Positions 43,287-51,620 are shown, counted from the first letter of the stretch. The stretch: 64,000 nt of DNA from Mesorhizobium_B sp035998495 (GCA_035998495.1 DASYHP010000076.1:3863-67862), one strand, 5' to 3'. The notes: generated by a model from the sequence alone, not told the origin. Made by a program: numbers and translations.

Positions 43287-45608
43287 ATGAGATTCCTCGA
43301 CCCCATCCGGCCGGCCGTCGGTCCCGAAGCCGCGGCGAAGTTGACGCGCGACCGATACGGCGTGGAGGGCGTCGTGACGCCGCTCTACGGCGAGCGCGAC
43401 CGGGCCTTCCGCGTCGCCGTGCCTGGCGAGCCCGGCATGCTTCTGCGCGTTTTCAGCTGCGAGGAGGAAGCGGCGAGGATCGCGGCCACCGTCGATGCCC
43501 TGCTCCATGTCGCCGCGACCGATCCCGAATTCGTCGTCCCGCGCCCGTTGCCGCAGCGCGACGGCGCCTATGTCTCGATCGTCACGGGCGCGGACGGCGC
43601 GGTTCACCATCTGCTGGCCGTCAGTTGGGTTCCCGGCGCGATCATCGGCGACGTGGCGCCGATGCCCGATCTGCTGAGGGATCACGGGCGCAGCCTGGCC
43701 AGGCTTGGGCGAGCCCTGCGCGGCTTCTATGCTCCAGCTTTCGGGACTCCATTCCTGTGGGATGTCCGCCAGGCGCCCGCCCTGCTCAGGCACGCGGGGC
43801 TGTTGCGGCCGGATGCGCGCCGTACCGTCACATCTGCGGTGGAGACTTTCGCCAAACGCACCCTGCCAGGGCTTGCGGGCCTGCGCGCACAGATCATTCA
43901 CAACGACGCCGGCCCCTTCAACGTCATCGTCGATCCCGCCCGCCCTGGGCGCGTGGCCGGCATCATCGACTTCGGCGACATGGTGCATGGCTCGCTCGCC
44001 CAGGACCTGTCGGCGGCGATCGGCGACATGGCGGTCGGCGCCCGAGACTCGCTCGAAACGACGGCGGCGCTGGTGCGCGGCTATGGCGAGGCGACCCCGC
44101 TGGAAGAGGGCGAGGTCGAGGCGCTGTTCGACCTCGTTCAGGCGCGGCTGTCGCTGACCGTCCTGATCTCCGCGTGGCGGCGAGCCGCGCGGCCGAGCGA
44201 GGAGAACTACATCACGCCGCTCGAAAACGACGCGGCGGAGACGATGGCGAAGCTCGATGCGGCCGGGCGGGATCGTTTCACCGCCCTCGCCCGCCGCGCG
44301 GCGGGCCTGCCCAGCCTCGCTTCCCATGCATCCGTCAACGATTTGCTGCTCCGGCGTCAGGCGAGCATGGGCCGGGGCCTTGCGCTCTTCTACGACCCGC
44401 CGCTCCACCTCGTGCGCGGCGAAGGCGTTTGGCTCGAGGATGCGTCGGGCCGGCGCTATCTCGACTGCTACAACAATGTCCCGCATGTCGGCCACTGCCA
44501 CCCGCATGTCGTGGCGGCCATCGCGCGCCAGGCGGCGATGCTGAACACCAACACGCGCTACCTGTTCGGCCAGGCCGTCGACTATGCCGAGCGGCTCGCC
44601 GCGACCATGCCCGATGGCGACTGGGTCTGCGCTTTCGTGAATTCCGGCAGCGAGGCGAACGACCTCGCTTGGCGCATGGCGAAAGCCTTCACCGGACGCC
44701 GCGGCGGGATCTGCATGGAGTTCGCCTATCACGGCATCACCGATGCGATGGAGCCCTTCTCCCCTTCGGCGGACCTCGGCGGCGGCGCTCACCCGCATAT
44801 GCGCCACCTGCCCGCGCCGGATGGTTTTCGCGGCGCGGTCCGTTACGGCGAACCGGATTTTGCGGCGCGCTATGCGGCGGCGGCCGATATTGTCATCGAT
44901 TCGCTGGAGCAGGCGGGGTTCGGAACCGCCGCCTTCATGCTCGATTCGACCTTCCTCACCAATGGCGTGCTGGAGGTTCCGCCCGCCTATGTGCAAGACG
45001 TCGTGGCGAAGGTCCGCGCTGCAGGCGGCCTGTTCATCGCCGACGAGGTTCAGGCCGGCTTCGGCCGCATGGGCGAGCATTTCTGGGGGCACGCGGCCTA
45101 TGGCGTGATCCCGGACATGGTGACGATCGGCAAGCCGGCGGGCAACGGCCATCCGCTGGGCGCCGTCGTCGCCCGGCGCGAGATCTTCCAGCATTTCCTC
45201 GCCCGGTCCGCCTTCTTTTCCACCTTCGGGGGCAATAACGTCTCCTGCGCGGCCGGCATGGCCGTCCTCGACGTGATGGAGAACGAGCACCTCATCCGAA
45301 ACGCCGGGGAAACCGGAGCCGGCTTGAAGGCCGGCCTGACCCGGCTCGCGGGCAAGCACGCGCTGATCGGCGATGTGCGCGGCAGGGGCCTGTGCGTCGG
45401 GGTCGAGCTTGTGACCGACCGCGCCGCCCTCACCCCCGCCGCAGCCGAAACCAAGAGGGTGCTCGACCTCATGCGCGAGCGCGGCGTCCTGATCGGCTCG
45501 GAGGGCGTCCACGGCAACATCCTGAAGATCAGGCCGCCGATGGTGTTGCGCCCCGAGCATGCCGAGCGCGTGGTCGAGGCGCTGGACGAGTGCCTTGCGC
45601 GGCTCTGA
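43287..45608 (+). CDS. Fusion of an APH-type kinase domain and a class III PLP aminotransferase/phospho-lyase domain
   Basis: A 773-residue protein with two enzymes. Residues ~1-320 are an aminoglycoside-phosphotransferase-like kinase: H205-N-D207-A-G-P-F-N (catalytic loop) and I-I-D-F-G-D (Asp228, metal). Residues ~345-773 are a class III PLP enzyme: N-N-V-P-H-V-G-H-C-H-P, V-N-S-G-S-E-A-N-D-L-A, A-D-E-V-Q-A-G-F-G-R-M-G and I-G-K616-P-A-G-N-G-H-P-L-G. The N-V-P-H-V-G-H and G-K-P-x-G-N-G-H-P motifs match ethanolamine-phosphate and phosphohydroxylysine phospho-lyases. The likely logic is that the kinase domain phosphorylates a hydroxy-amine and the PLP domain eliminates phosphate and ammonia to leave an aldehyde. 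The ATG at 43287 lacks a clear ribosome site. Confidence 0.87.
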   Translation: MRFLDPIRPAVGPEAAAKLTRDRYGVEGVVTPLYGERDRAFRVAVPGEPGMLLRVFSCEEEAARIAATVDALLHVAATDPEFVVPRPLPQRDGAYVSIVTGADGAVHHLLAVSWVPGAIIGDVAPMPDLLRDHGRSLARLGRALRGFYAPAFGTPFLWDVRQAPALLRHAGLLRPDARRTVTSAVETFAKRTLPGLAGLRAQIIHNDAGPFNVIVDPARPGRVAGIIDFGDMVHGSLAQDLSAAIGDMAVGARDSLETTAALVRGYGEATPLEEGEVEALFDLVQARLSLTVLISAWRRAARPSEENYITPLENDAAETMAKLDAAGRDRFTALARRAAGLPSLASHASVNDLLLRRQASMGRGLALFYDPPLHLVRGEGVWLEDASGRRYLDCYNNVPHVGHCHPHVVAAIARQAAMLNTNTRYLFGQAVDYAERLAATMPDGDWVCAFVNSGSEANDLAWRMAKAFTGRRGGICMEFAYHGITDAMEPFSPSADLGGGAHPHMRHLPAPDGFRGAVRYGEPDFAARYAAAADIVIDSLEQAGFGTAAFMLDSTFLTNGVLEVPPAYVQDVVAKVRAAGGLFIADEVQAGFGRMGEHFWGHAAYGVIPDMVTIGKPAGNGHPLGAVVARREIFQHFLARSAFFSTFGGNNVSCAAGMAVLDVMENEHLIRNAGETGAGLKAGLTRLAGKHALIGDVRGRGLCVGVELVTDRAALTPAAAETKRVLDLMRERGVLIGSEGVHGNILKIRPPMVLRPEHAERVVEALDECLARL

Positions 45609-45650
45609 CGACCGGCGGGCCGGACCATTGAGCCTTCCGGCATGCGGGCG

Positions 45651-45962
45651 CTATATCCCGGAGCCGTCGAGTTCCTCGATCTTGGCGCCCTGCCAGGGCG
45701 CGGGTCTCGATCCCGAGCCCATGCCCGAATTCGCCGTCGGCAGCGGCATCCAGCACTTCAGCTCCGGCTCCGCATAGCCGATCACGCGGCCCGGCGAGGA
45801 ATCGGCGGCACGCCACCCTTCGCCGCCGAACCGGTCCGCCCTCGCCCAATACGCGACATCGACATCGGCCGGGCCCTGCTCCGCCGCCCGCACCGTCACG
45901 AGGATCCTGCTGCCGTCCTTTGGCGCGCTCGACATGGAACGCCACCGATCGGGCTCCGTCAT
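45651..45962 (-). CDS. Small protein of unknown function (DUF551-like pattern)
   Basis: A 103-residue frame beginning MTEPDRWRSMSSAPKDGSRI. The W-R-x-M-x-x-A-P-K-D-G-S-R-I-L-V start, a central Y-W-A-R-x-x-R-F-G-G-E-G-W, and V-I-G-Y-A-E-P-E-L-K-C-W-M-P-L-P end resemble the small phage-like or plasmid-like proteins with the W-x-P-I-x-x-A-P-K-D-G pattern. Function unknown. It converges on the kinase-lyase fusion gene. The start at 45962 is chosen over the longer frame because the motif begins there. Confidence 0.65.
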   Translation of the reverse strand: MTEPDRWRSMSSAPKDGSRILVTVRAAEQGPADVDVAYWARADRFGGEGWRAADSSPGRVIGYAEPELKCWMPLPTANSGMGSGSRPAPWQGAKIEELDGSGI

Positions 45963-46407
45963 CCCGTCCTCCCGCCATTCGCCCAGCCCAGGCCGCGCCG
46001 CCATGGCGGCAGCCCAAGCTGGAGCATCCACGAACACCCGCAATCTGCGCCAGGAGCGGCTTGGAGGCTAGTCCACCTCGCGCCCCTGCCCGACGGCCCC
46101 TGCCGATTGCCGCAATCCCGGCGCAGTGCTAGAGCGAGCGTCACCTGGTTGAGGTCGTTCTGCCGGGCGGATCCGGGGTTCTTGTGCGGGCGGCGCCGCT
46201 GTGCCGCCTCCCGAGCTTGCCCAAGGGCCGCACGAGCAACGGAACCGGCTCCCTCCGGCGCATGATCCCGAAAAGTTGCAGGCTTTTCGGAAAAGATCAT
46301 GCATAAATCAGTAATATGTAGGGCATGGCCGCTTCAACCCGAAGCGATCATGCGCTAGGTGAAACTCGCTCCAGCCCAGGGCGCCGCTCCGCTTCCGAAG
46401 GACAGAA
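45963..46407. other. Gap upstream of the cold-shock gene
   Basis: No gene is supported in these 445 bases; short frames are GC-driven. It contains the 43-bp palindromic repeat at 46260-46302 and an AT-richer stretch just after it (GCATAAATCAGTAATATG, 46301-46318), the best candidate for the cold-shock gene promoter. Confidence 0.5.
46260..46302. repeat. Rhizobiales-type intergenic palindrome
   Basis: GCATGATCCCGAAAAGTTGC at the left and its imperfect inverse (CTTTTCGGAAAAGATCATGC, at 46283-46302) form a long hairpin. This GCATGATC...GATCATGC element with CCGAAAA arms is a form I recognise from many Rhizobiales genomes. It supports the assignment of the organism. Confidence 0.75.
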
Positions 46408-47019
46408 ATGGTCAACCGTAGGGATCATCGTGATCAGCGCCGCCGCGGCTTCGGCGGCGACGAGGCCTCCTTTCCCGGAGAAAGCGAGGAGCCGAAATAC
46501 TTCCAGCGCCAGCCGGTCAGCACCGGAAGCGCGGTGGACGCCGAAGTCCTGTGGTTCAACGCCGACAAGGGCTTTGGCTTCGTGAAGCTGGCGGATGGAT
46601 CGGAAGCCTTCCTTCACATCCGCGCCCTCGAGGCGGCGGGACATGGCGGCGTTTCCGAAGGTGCGCGGCTTCGGGTCACGGTCGAGACCGCGCAAAAGGG
46701 CAAGCAGGTCACGCAGGTGCTCGACGTCACCGGCGGCTCTTCGCCCCGCCCCAGCAGCCCTCAACGTACGGCGCGCCCTGCGCCTGGCGGATCGTTCTCG
46801 GGCGCCCCTGAGCAGGAGCGCGAGGGCACGGTGAAGTGGTACAATGCCGACAAGGGCTTCGGCTTCATCAGCCTCGACGGCGGCGAGAAGGACGTGTTCG
46901 TCCACGCCACGGCGCTGACCCGCGCCGGCCTGACCACGCTGGCGGAAGGCCAGCGTGTGGTGGTCGGCGTCTCGCAAAGCGCCAAGGGCCTTGAGGCGCG
47001 AAGCGTTCGGCTCGCCTGA
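46408..47019 (+). CDS. Double cold-shock-domain protein
   Basis: A 203-residue protein with two CSDs. The first (~43-108) has V-L-W-F-N-A-D-K-G-F-G-F-V-K and A-F-L-H-I; the second (~135-203) has T-V-K-W-Y-N-A-D-K-G-F-G-F-I and D-V-F-V-H. The RNP1 and RNP2 aromatic motifs are complete in both. A basic N-terminus (R-R-D-H-R-D-Q-R-R-R) and a Pro/Ser linker separate them. It should bind single-stranded RNA or DNA in the cytoplasm. Tandem-CSD proteins of this length are common in Rhizobiales. Its gene converges on the SDR gene at 47041. Confidence 0.92.
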   Translation: MVNRRDHRDQRRRGFGGDEASFPGESEEPKYFQRQPVSTGSAVDAEVLWFNADKGFGFVKLADGSEAFLHIRALEAAGHGGVSEGARLRVTVETAQKGKQVTQVLDVTGGSSPRPSSPQRTARPAPGGSFSGAPEQEREGTVKWYNADKGFGFISLDGGEKDVFVHATALTRAGLTTLAEGQRVVVGVSQSAKGLEARSVRLA

Positions 47020-47040
47020 GGGCGGCTGCGGGCGCGTCCT

Positions 47041-47865
47041 TCAGGGCTCTGTCCGCAGCGTGCCGGAGAAGAGCTTGGACCCATGCTGCTCCAGCAGCTT
47101 GAGCGAGGTGTAGTCGAGGATCGACAAGCCTCCGTCCACCACCAATGTCTGTCCCGTGATGAAGCTTGCCTCGTCGCTCGCCAGGAAGGCGACGGCCGCC
47201 GCGATCTCCTCGGGCCATCCCATGCGGTTCAGGACGCCCGGCGGGAGCTCCCATTCCCCTGAGGCCGTTCCCGACGCCGGGGCCGAGGCGTCGTTCGCGG
47301 TTGCGATCCACCCTGGGCTGACGCAGTTCACACGGATGCCGTGGGGCGCGCCTTCCACGGCGAGCGAGCGCGTCAGCGCCTCCACGCCGGCCTTGGCCAC
47401 GCCGTAGAGCCCCCAATTGCCGTGCAGGGTGGCCGTGGACGAGATGTTGACGATGGCCGCGCCACCCGCGTCCCGCAGAAGCGGCAAGGCGTAAGCGGCC
47501 AGGAGATAGGCGGAGTCGAGGTTCGGACCCCGCAGCTTGTTCCAGCGCGCGCCGGGCGGATCGCTCGACTCTATCCCGGAACGCCTGGAGCCCAGGCCCG
47601 CATTGTTGACCAACACATGCAGCGGCCCCAGCCGCGCCACACGCTCGGTCAGGTCCTGGACGGCCCCTTCCTCGGCCAAGTCGCAGCGCAGAAAGGCGGC
47701 GTCGCCGCCATCGGCGCGGATGGCGCTTTCCACGTCTGCGCCTTTGCCCGGATCGCGGCCCACCAGCAGGACCCGCGCGCCCTCGCGCGCGAAGCGCTCG
47801 GCGATGCCGCGGCCGATCCCCGAATTGCCGCCCGTGACCAGCGCCGTCCTGCCTGCGAATTTCAT
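47041..47865 (-). CDS. SDR-family oxidoreductase
   Basis: A 274-residue short-chain dehydrogenase: T-G-G-N-S-G-I-G-R-G-I near residue 10, N-N-A-G, I-V-N-I-S-S-T-A, Y-G-V-A-K-A-G (catalytic Tyr/Lys) and F-I-T-G-Q-T-L-V-V-D-G-G. An insert around A-S-G-T-A-S-G-E-W-E-L sits in the substrate loop, and the C-terminus extends ~25 residues past the usual end. GGGGG precedes the ATG at 47865. It is the third gene in a minus-strand run behind lacI and a beta-hydroxyacid dehydrogenase, so it probably oxidises a sugar derivative from the LacI-controlled pathway. Confidence 0.88.
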   Translation of the reverse strand: MKFAGRTALVTGGNSGIGRGIAERFAREGARVLLVGRDPGKGADVESAIRADGGDAAFLRCDLAEEGAVQDLTERVARLGPLHVLVNNAGLGSRRSGIESSDPPGARWNKLRGPNLDSAYLLAAYALPLLRDAGGAAIVNISSTATLHGNWGLYGVAKAGVEALTRSLAVEGAPHGIRVNCVSPGWIATANDASAPASGTASGEWELPPGVLNRMGWPEEIAAAVAFLASDEASFITGQTLVVDGGLSILDYTSLKLLEQHGSKLFSGTLRTEP

Positions 47866-47910
47866 GAGCAACCCCCTTGGAAACCGGGATGAAGGCGAGC
47901 GGCTGGCCCT

Positions 47911-48810
47911 TCAGGTCAGCCGCGCCGGGAAGCCGTGCGCCCGCAGCTCCGTTTCGAGCAGGTCTTCCAGCAGCTTGACCACCTGGGTGGATTGCGCCGA
48001 GCCGCCATAGGCCGCCTTGCCCTGGACGAAGCTGTCCTGCGCGCGCCCGGCCAGCGCGAGTGGCACCCCCGCCTCGCGCCCCATCTCCAGGGCGAAGCCG
48101 AGATCCTTGAGCGCGAGGTCCATCGTGAAGGCGATGTCGTAAGAGCCGTTGAGGATCAACTGCCCCTCGGTCTCGTGAACGAAGCTGTTGCCGGAGCTCG
48201 CCCCGATCGCCCGCCAGGCCTGCGCAAGGTCGAGCCCGCCGCGCTTGGCCAGCATCAGGGCCTCGCCCGTGGCGACCAGATGGATGAAGGCCAGCATGTT
48301 GGTGATGACCTTGATCTTGGCGGCGGCGCCGAGCGGGCCCATGTGGAAGATGCGATCGCCCATCGCGCCGAGAGCGGGCCGTTGCGCTTCGAGAAGGTCC
48401 GCCTCCCCGCCCGCGAGCACCGTGATCCGGCCCTGCGCGGCCAGATGAACGCCTCCCGTCACCGGGGCTTCGAGCACGCGAATTCCGGCCGCCTGCGCCA
48501 AGCTCGCGAGCCTGACGATCTCCTCCGGTCCAAGTGTGGACATCTCGATCCAGGTCGCGTCCGGGGCGAGGGCTCCGAGCAGATCCCCCAGCACGGCCTC
48601 GGACACGGCCGGCGAGGGCAGGCATGTGATCACAGCGTCTGACCGGGCGGCAAGCTCGGCCGAGCTTGTCGCCCATGCGGCTCCCGCCGACAGATGCCGC
48701 TCGGCGAGAGCCGGGTTCCTGTCATGCACGGTGAGCTCGACGCCCGACCGGACCAGGCTCATGGCGAGGTGACCGCCGAGGCTGCCAAGACCGATGAAAC
48801 CGTAACGCAT
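47911..48810 (-). CDS. NAD(P)-dependent beta-hydroxyacid dehydrogenase (3-hydroxyisobutyrate dehydrogenase family)
   Basis: A 299-residue enzyme: G-F-I-G-L-G-S-L-G-G-H-L-A at the N-terminus, V-L-E-A-P-V-T-G-G-V (substrate motif, usual D-A-P-V-S-G-G), G-A-A-A-K-I-K-V-I-T-N-M with the catalytic Lys (~170), and a helical C-domain with K-D-L-G-F-A-L. It reduces or oxidises a beta-hydroxyacid such as tartronate semialdehyde/glycerate or a sugar acid. GGGAGAG precedes the ATG. It lies 73 bp after lacI and 45 bp before the SDR gene on the same strand. Confidence 0.88.
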   Translation of the reverse strand: MRYGFIGLGSLGGHLAMSLVRSGVELTVHDRNPALAERHLSAGAAWATSSAELAARSDAVITCLPSPAVSEAVLGDLLGALAPDATWIEMSTLGPEEIVRLASLAQAAGIRVLEAPVTGGVHLAAQGRITVLAGGEADLLEAQRPALGAMGDRIFHMGPLGAAAKIKVITNMLAFIHLVATGEALMLAKRGGLDLAQAWRAIGASSGNSFVHETEGQLILNGSYDIAFTMDLALKDLGFALEMGREAGVPLALAGRAQDSFVQGKAAYGGSAQSTQVVKLLEDLLETELRAHGFPARLT

Positions 48811-48883
48811 CACGCTTCTCTCCCGCCGGTCGCGCGCCCCTGCCCACAGCGGCCGCCGATGCTTCTCAAACTGACCACCCGCG

Positions 48884-49918
48884 TCAGGTCGGGGGCGACG
48901 GCATATGCAGCGATTGAAGCTTCGAAACCGGCGTCCCCTCGATCGCCGACAGCACCGCGCGCGCGAGCTCGCGGCCCGCAAGCCGGAAATCCTCGTCCAC
49001 GGTGAGGATGGCGGGACGGAACAGTTTCAGGATGGGGGTCGATTGCTTGGACACCACGTCCACGTCGCGGCCGACGACAAGGCCGGCGTCCTCGATGCCC
49101 GCGACCAGCGCCAGCGTCGCCGAGCCGCCCGAGCTCACCACGCCGTCCGGGCGCGGCACCCGCGCCATCAGCGCGCGCGCGGCGTCCCGGATCGTTTCCA
49201 TGGAGTCGTCGATGGTCACGGACCGGAAGGACGATTCGCTGAGCCCCGCCTCGGCCAGCGCCTCGGAGAAGCCGTCGCGGGTGTGCATGGCGTAGGACAG
49301 CTTGGAAGGAGGACCGAGAAGGGCCAGACGCCGCCGGCCCAGGAGGGCCAGCCGGCGCACCGCGTCGCGGGCGAAACCCGTGTTGTCGAAGTCGTGGAAG
49401 GCGTGCTCGATGGCGGTCGCCGTGCGGCCATGCGTGGCGAAGGGAAAGCCCCGCGCCGCCATGAAGCGCACCCGGCGGTCGTCGGGCTCGGTGCGCGAGA
49501 TGATGACGCCGTCGGCCGAGCCTGTCTCCACCACGTAGCGAACCGGGGCAAGCGGGTCGTCCTGGGAGAAATAGGGCGTCACGATCAGGTGGTAGGGCGT
49601 GGGCGCCAGCACCTCGGCGATGCCGTAGATGATGTCGGACACGAAGCCGCCGACCCTCTCCTCCGTGTTGACGACGAGGCTGATCACATTGGTCTTGCCC
49701 GTGCGCAGGCGCACGCCCGCGCGGTTGGGCCGGTAGCCCACCTGCGCGGCCACGAGCTTCACGCGGCGCCGCGTCTCCTCGCCGATCTCGGGCGCATCCT
49801 TCAGCGCGCGCGACACCGTGGTGACGCCGAGCCCCGTCATGAAGGCGATCGTCTTCAGCGTCGGGCGGCCGGGCGGCGGCGCGGCGGCTTGCGTTTCGGG
49901 GATGAGGTGTCGTTCCAT
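48884..49918 (-). CDS. LacI-family transcriptional regulator
   Basis: A 344-residue repressor. After a short Pro-rich leader the HTH reads P-T-L-K-T-I-A-F-M-T-G-L-G-V-T-T-V-S-R-A-L-K-D, then a hinge with V-G-Y-R-P-N-R-A-G and L-R-T-G-K-T-N-V-I-S-L-V-V. The effector domain has the R-x-x-x-L-G segment R-R-L-A-L-L-G-P and A-D-G-V-I-I-S-R-T-E. It probably binds the two CTGAAACGTTTCAG-type sites in the gap upstream and controls both its own strand and the divergent ABC operon. The ATG at 49918 is the natural start; longer frames upstream are not conserved-looking. Confidence 0.92.
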   Translation of the reverse strand: MERHLIPETQAAAPPPGRPTLKTIAFMTGLGVTTVSRALKDAPEIGEETRRRVKLVAAQVGYRPNRAGVRLRTGKTNVISLVVNTEERVGGFVSDIIYGIAEVLAPTPYHLIVTPYFSQDDPLAPVRYVVETGSADGVIISRTEPDDRRVRFMAARGFPFATHGRTATAIEHAFHDFDNTGFARDAVRRLALLGRRRLALLGPPSKLSYAMHTRDGFSEALAEAGLSESSFRSVTIDDSMETIRDAARALMARVPRPDGVVSSGGSATLALVAGIEDAGLVVGRDVDVVSKQSTPILKLFRPAILTVDEDFRLAGRELARAVLSAIEGTPVSKLQSLHMPSPPT

Positions 49919-50036
49919 CACGCTTGAACCTGTAGCCGGACCGCCTCGACGGCGGCCAGGCCGCCCGGCGCGCGCCCGCCGGTCGTGCGTTCGGCCCTGA
50001 ACATCCTGCGCCTTTCCCCAACGAAGCGCAACGTTT

Positions 50037-50050
50037 CTGAAACGTTTCAG
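50037..50050. promoter_or_regulatory. LacI-family operator, site 1
   Basis: CTGAAACGTTTCAG is a perfect 14-bp palindrome with the central CG typical of LacI/GalR sites. It lies 119 bp upstream of lacI, so it may serve autoregulation and looping with site 2. Confidence 0.8.
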
Positions 50051-50217
50051 GCCGAACCCGCTCAGCGTCCGGCGGCGGCCGATGCTTCGTCTCGCGCCGG
50101 TTGCCCGGCCGACCCGCCGCCATGCTGCACCGCACTGACAGTTTCCGGCCAAATGGACCGGCGATGGTCGGGCAAAAAGAGGCTTGCGCGGATCGGCGGC
50201 TTCGCCTAGCCTCCCAC

Positions 50218-50231
50218 CTGTAACGTTTCAG
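50218..50231. promoter_or_regulatory. LacI-family operator, site 2
   Basis: CTGTAACGTTTCAG, differing from site 1 in one base, lies 16 bp before the ATG of the sugar-binding protein and overlaps the region just upstream of its ribosome site. Binding here would block transcription of the ABC operon directly. Confidence 0.78.
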
Positions 50232-50246
50232 ATTTGGGAGGATTGG

Positions 50247-51482
50247 ATGCGTTATCGGCTTTTGGCTGGCCTGACGGGCACGGCTGCATTTGCGCTTTTG
50301 GGAGCGGCCGCGGCCGCGGAGCTGGAGGTCACGCATTGGTGGACCTCAGGTGGGGAAGCGGCGGCGGTGGCCGAATTGGCCAAGGCCTTCGACGCCACCG
50401 GTCACAAATGGATCGACGGCGCGATCGCCGGCTCGGGCGGCACGGCGCGTCCGATCATGGTCAGCCGCATCACCGGCGGCGACCCGATGGGCGCCTTCCA
50501 GTTCAACCACGGACGTCAGGCGGAGGAGCTGATCGAGGCCGGCGTGCTGCGCGACCTGACGGAACTCGCCGAGCGCGAGAAGTGGGCGGAGATCATCAAG
50601 CCCAAGAGCCTGCTCGACGCCTGCACGGTGGACGGCAAGGTTTATTGCGTGCCCGTCAACATCCATTCCCCGCAGTGGCTGTGGCTTTCCAACAAGGCCT
50701 TCGCCGATGCCGGCGTGCCGGTGCCGAAGAACTGGGACGAGTTCGTCGCGGCCGCGCCGGCCCTGGAAAAGGCGGGCAAGATCCCTCTCGCCGTGGGCCA
50801 GCAGCCCTGGCAGACCACGACCGCCTTCCAGGTGCTGCTCACGGCGATCGCCGGGCCGGACGCCTATAACAAGGTGTTCGGCGAGAAGGACGCCGAAGTG
50901 GCCGCCGGACCCGAGATCGCCAAGGTGTTCGCGGCGGCCGACCAGGCGCGCAAGATGGCGGCCAAGTCGAACGTGCAGGAATGGAACCAGGCCACCGCGC
51001 TCGTCATCAACGGGCAGGCGGGCGGCCAGATCATGGGCGACTGGGCGCAAGGCGAGTTCCAGGTGGCCGGACAGCAGGCGGGCACCGACTACACCTGCCT
51101 GCCGGGGCTGGGCGTCAACGAGGTGATCCAGACGGGCGGCGACGCCTTCTTCTTCCCCCTGCTCGACGACCCCGAGAAGAGCAAGGCGCAGGAGGATCTC
51201 GCCTCCACCATGCTGTCCAAGGAGACGCAGGTCGCCTTTAACCTCAAGAAGGGCTCGCTGCCCGTGCGCGGCGACGTGGACCTGAACGCCGCCAATGACT
51301 GCATGAAGAAGGGCCTCGAGATCCTGGCCGAGGGCAGCATCATCCGTTCCACCGACGAGCTGATGTCGGCCGACTCCCTCAACCAGATCAACGACCTGTT
51401 CGTGGAGTTCTTCAACGACCCCTCCATGACGCCGGAAGCCGCCCAAGCGCGCTTCGCCGAGCTCGTGGCCAGCGCCGACTGA
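50247..51482 (+). CDS. Periplasmic sugar-binding protein (family 1, UgpB/AglE-like)
   Basis: A 411-residue protein with a Sec signal peptide (L-L-A-G-L-T-G-T-A-A-F-A-L-L-G-A-A-A-A-A, cleavage before E-L-E-V near residue 24). Mature start L-E-V-T-H-W-W-T-S-G-G-E is typical of family 1 oligosaccharide/polyol-binding proteins; Y-C-V-P-V-N-I-H-S-P-Q-W-L-W and I-M-G-D-W-A-Q-G-E-F also fit. It feeds the permeases at 51757-53590. GGGAGG lies seven bases before the ATG. The sugar is unknown; alpha-glucoside-type transporters are the nearest I can name. Confidence 0.92.
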   Translation: MRYRLLAGLTGTAAFALLGAAAAAELEVTHWWTSGGEAAAVAELAKAFDATGHKWIDGAIAGSGGTARPIMVSRITGGDPMGAFQFNHGRQAEELIEAGVLRDLTELAEREKWAEIIKPKSLLDACTVDGKVYCVPVNIHSPQWLWLSNKAFADAGVPVPKNWDEFVAAAPALEKAGKIPLAVGQQPWQTTTAFQVLLTAIAGPDAYNKVFGEKDAEVAAGPEIAKVFAAADQARKMAAKSNVQEWNQATALVINGQAGGQIMGDWAQGEFQVAGQQAGTDYTCLPGLGVNEVIQTGGDAFFFPLLDDPEKSKAQEDLASTMLSKETQVAFNLKKGSLPVRGDVDLNAANDCMKKGLEILAEGSIIRSTDELMSADSLNQINDLFVEFFNDPSMTPEAAQARFAELVASAD

Positions 51483-51583
51483 TCCGGCTTCGGGTCCGCG
51501 CTTCCGCGCGGGCCCTCCCGCCCCTCGGGCAGCGCCCCGTTGCCGGCTCCTCGCGGCGGCAAAGTTGGCGCGGCCCGCCCGGC

Positions 51584-51620
51584 GGACGGCCGGACCTGTC
51601 TTCCTCCGGGTCGGCCGTCC
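51584..51620 (+). other. Hairpin between binding-protein and permease genes
   Basis: GGACGGCCG (51584-51592) pairs with CGGCCGTCC (51612-51620). A stem-loop at this place in binding-protein-dependent operons usually protects the upstream mRNA and limits read-through, raising binding protein over permease. Just after it a 17-base direct repeat, GCGCGCCTTCCGGGCAA, occurs at 51644-51660 and 51684-51700. Confidence 0.5.

Larger units (their letters stand above)
49919..50246. other. Divergent regulatory gap between lacI and the sugar ABC operon
   Basis: These 328 bases contain no supported gene. They hold the two LacI-type operators described separately (50037 and 50218), 181 bp apart. Confidence 0.6.

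Noticed and set aside
43161..45560. A 799-codon frame on the minus strand
   Set aside because: Antisense shadow of the kinase-lyase fusion gene, whose plus-strand frame has complete catalytic motifs.
46068..46304. A 78-codon minus-strand frame with several Cys
   Set aside because: It begins inside the palindromic repeat and has no conserved pattern or ribosome site.
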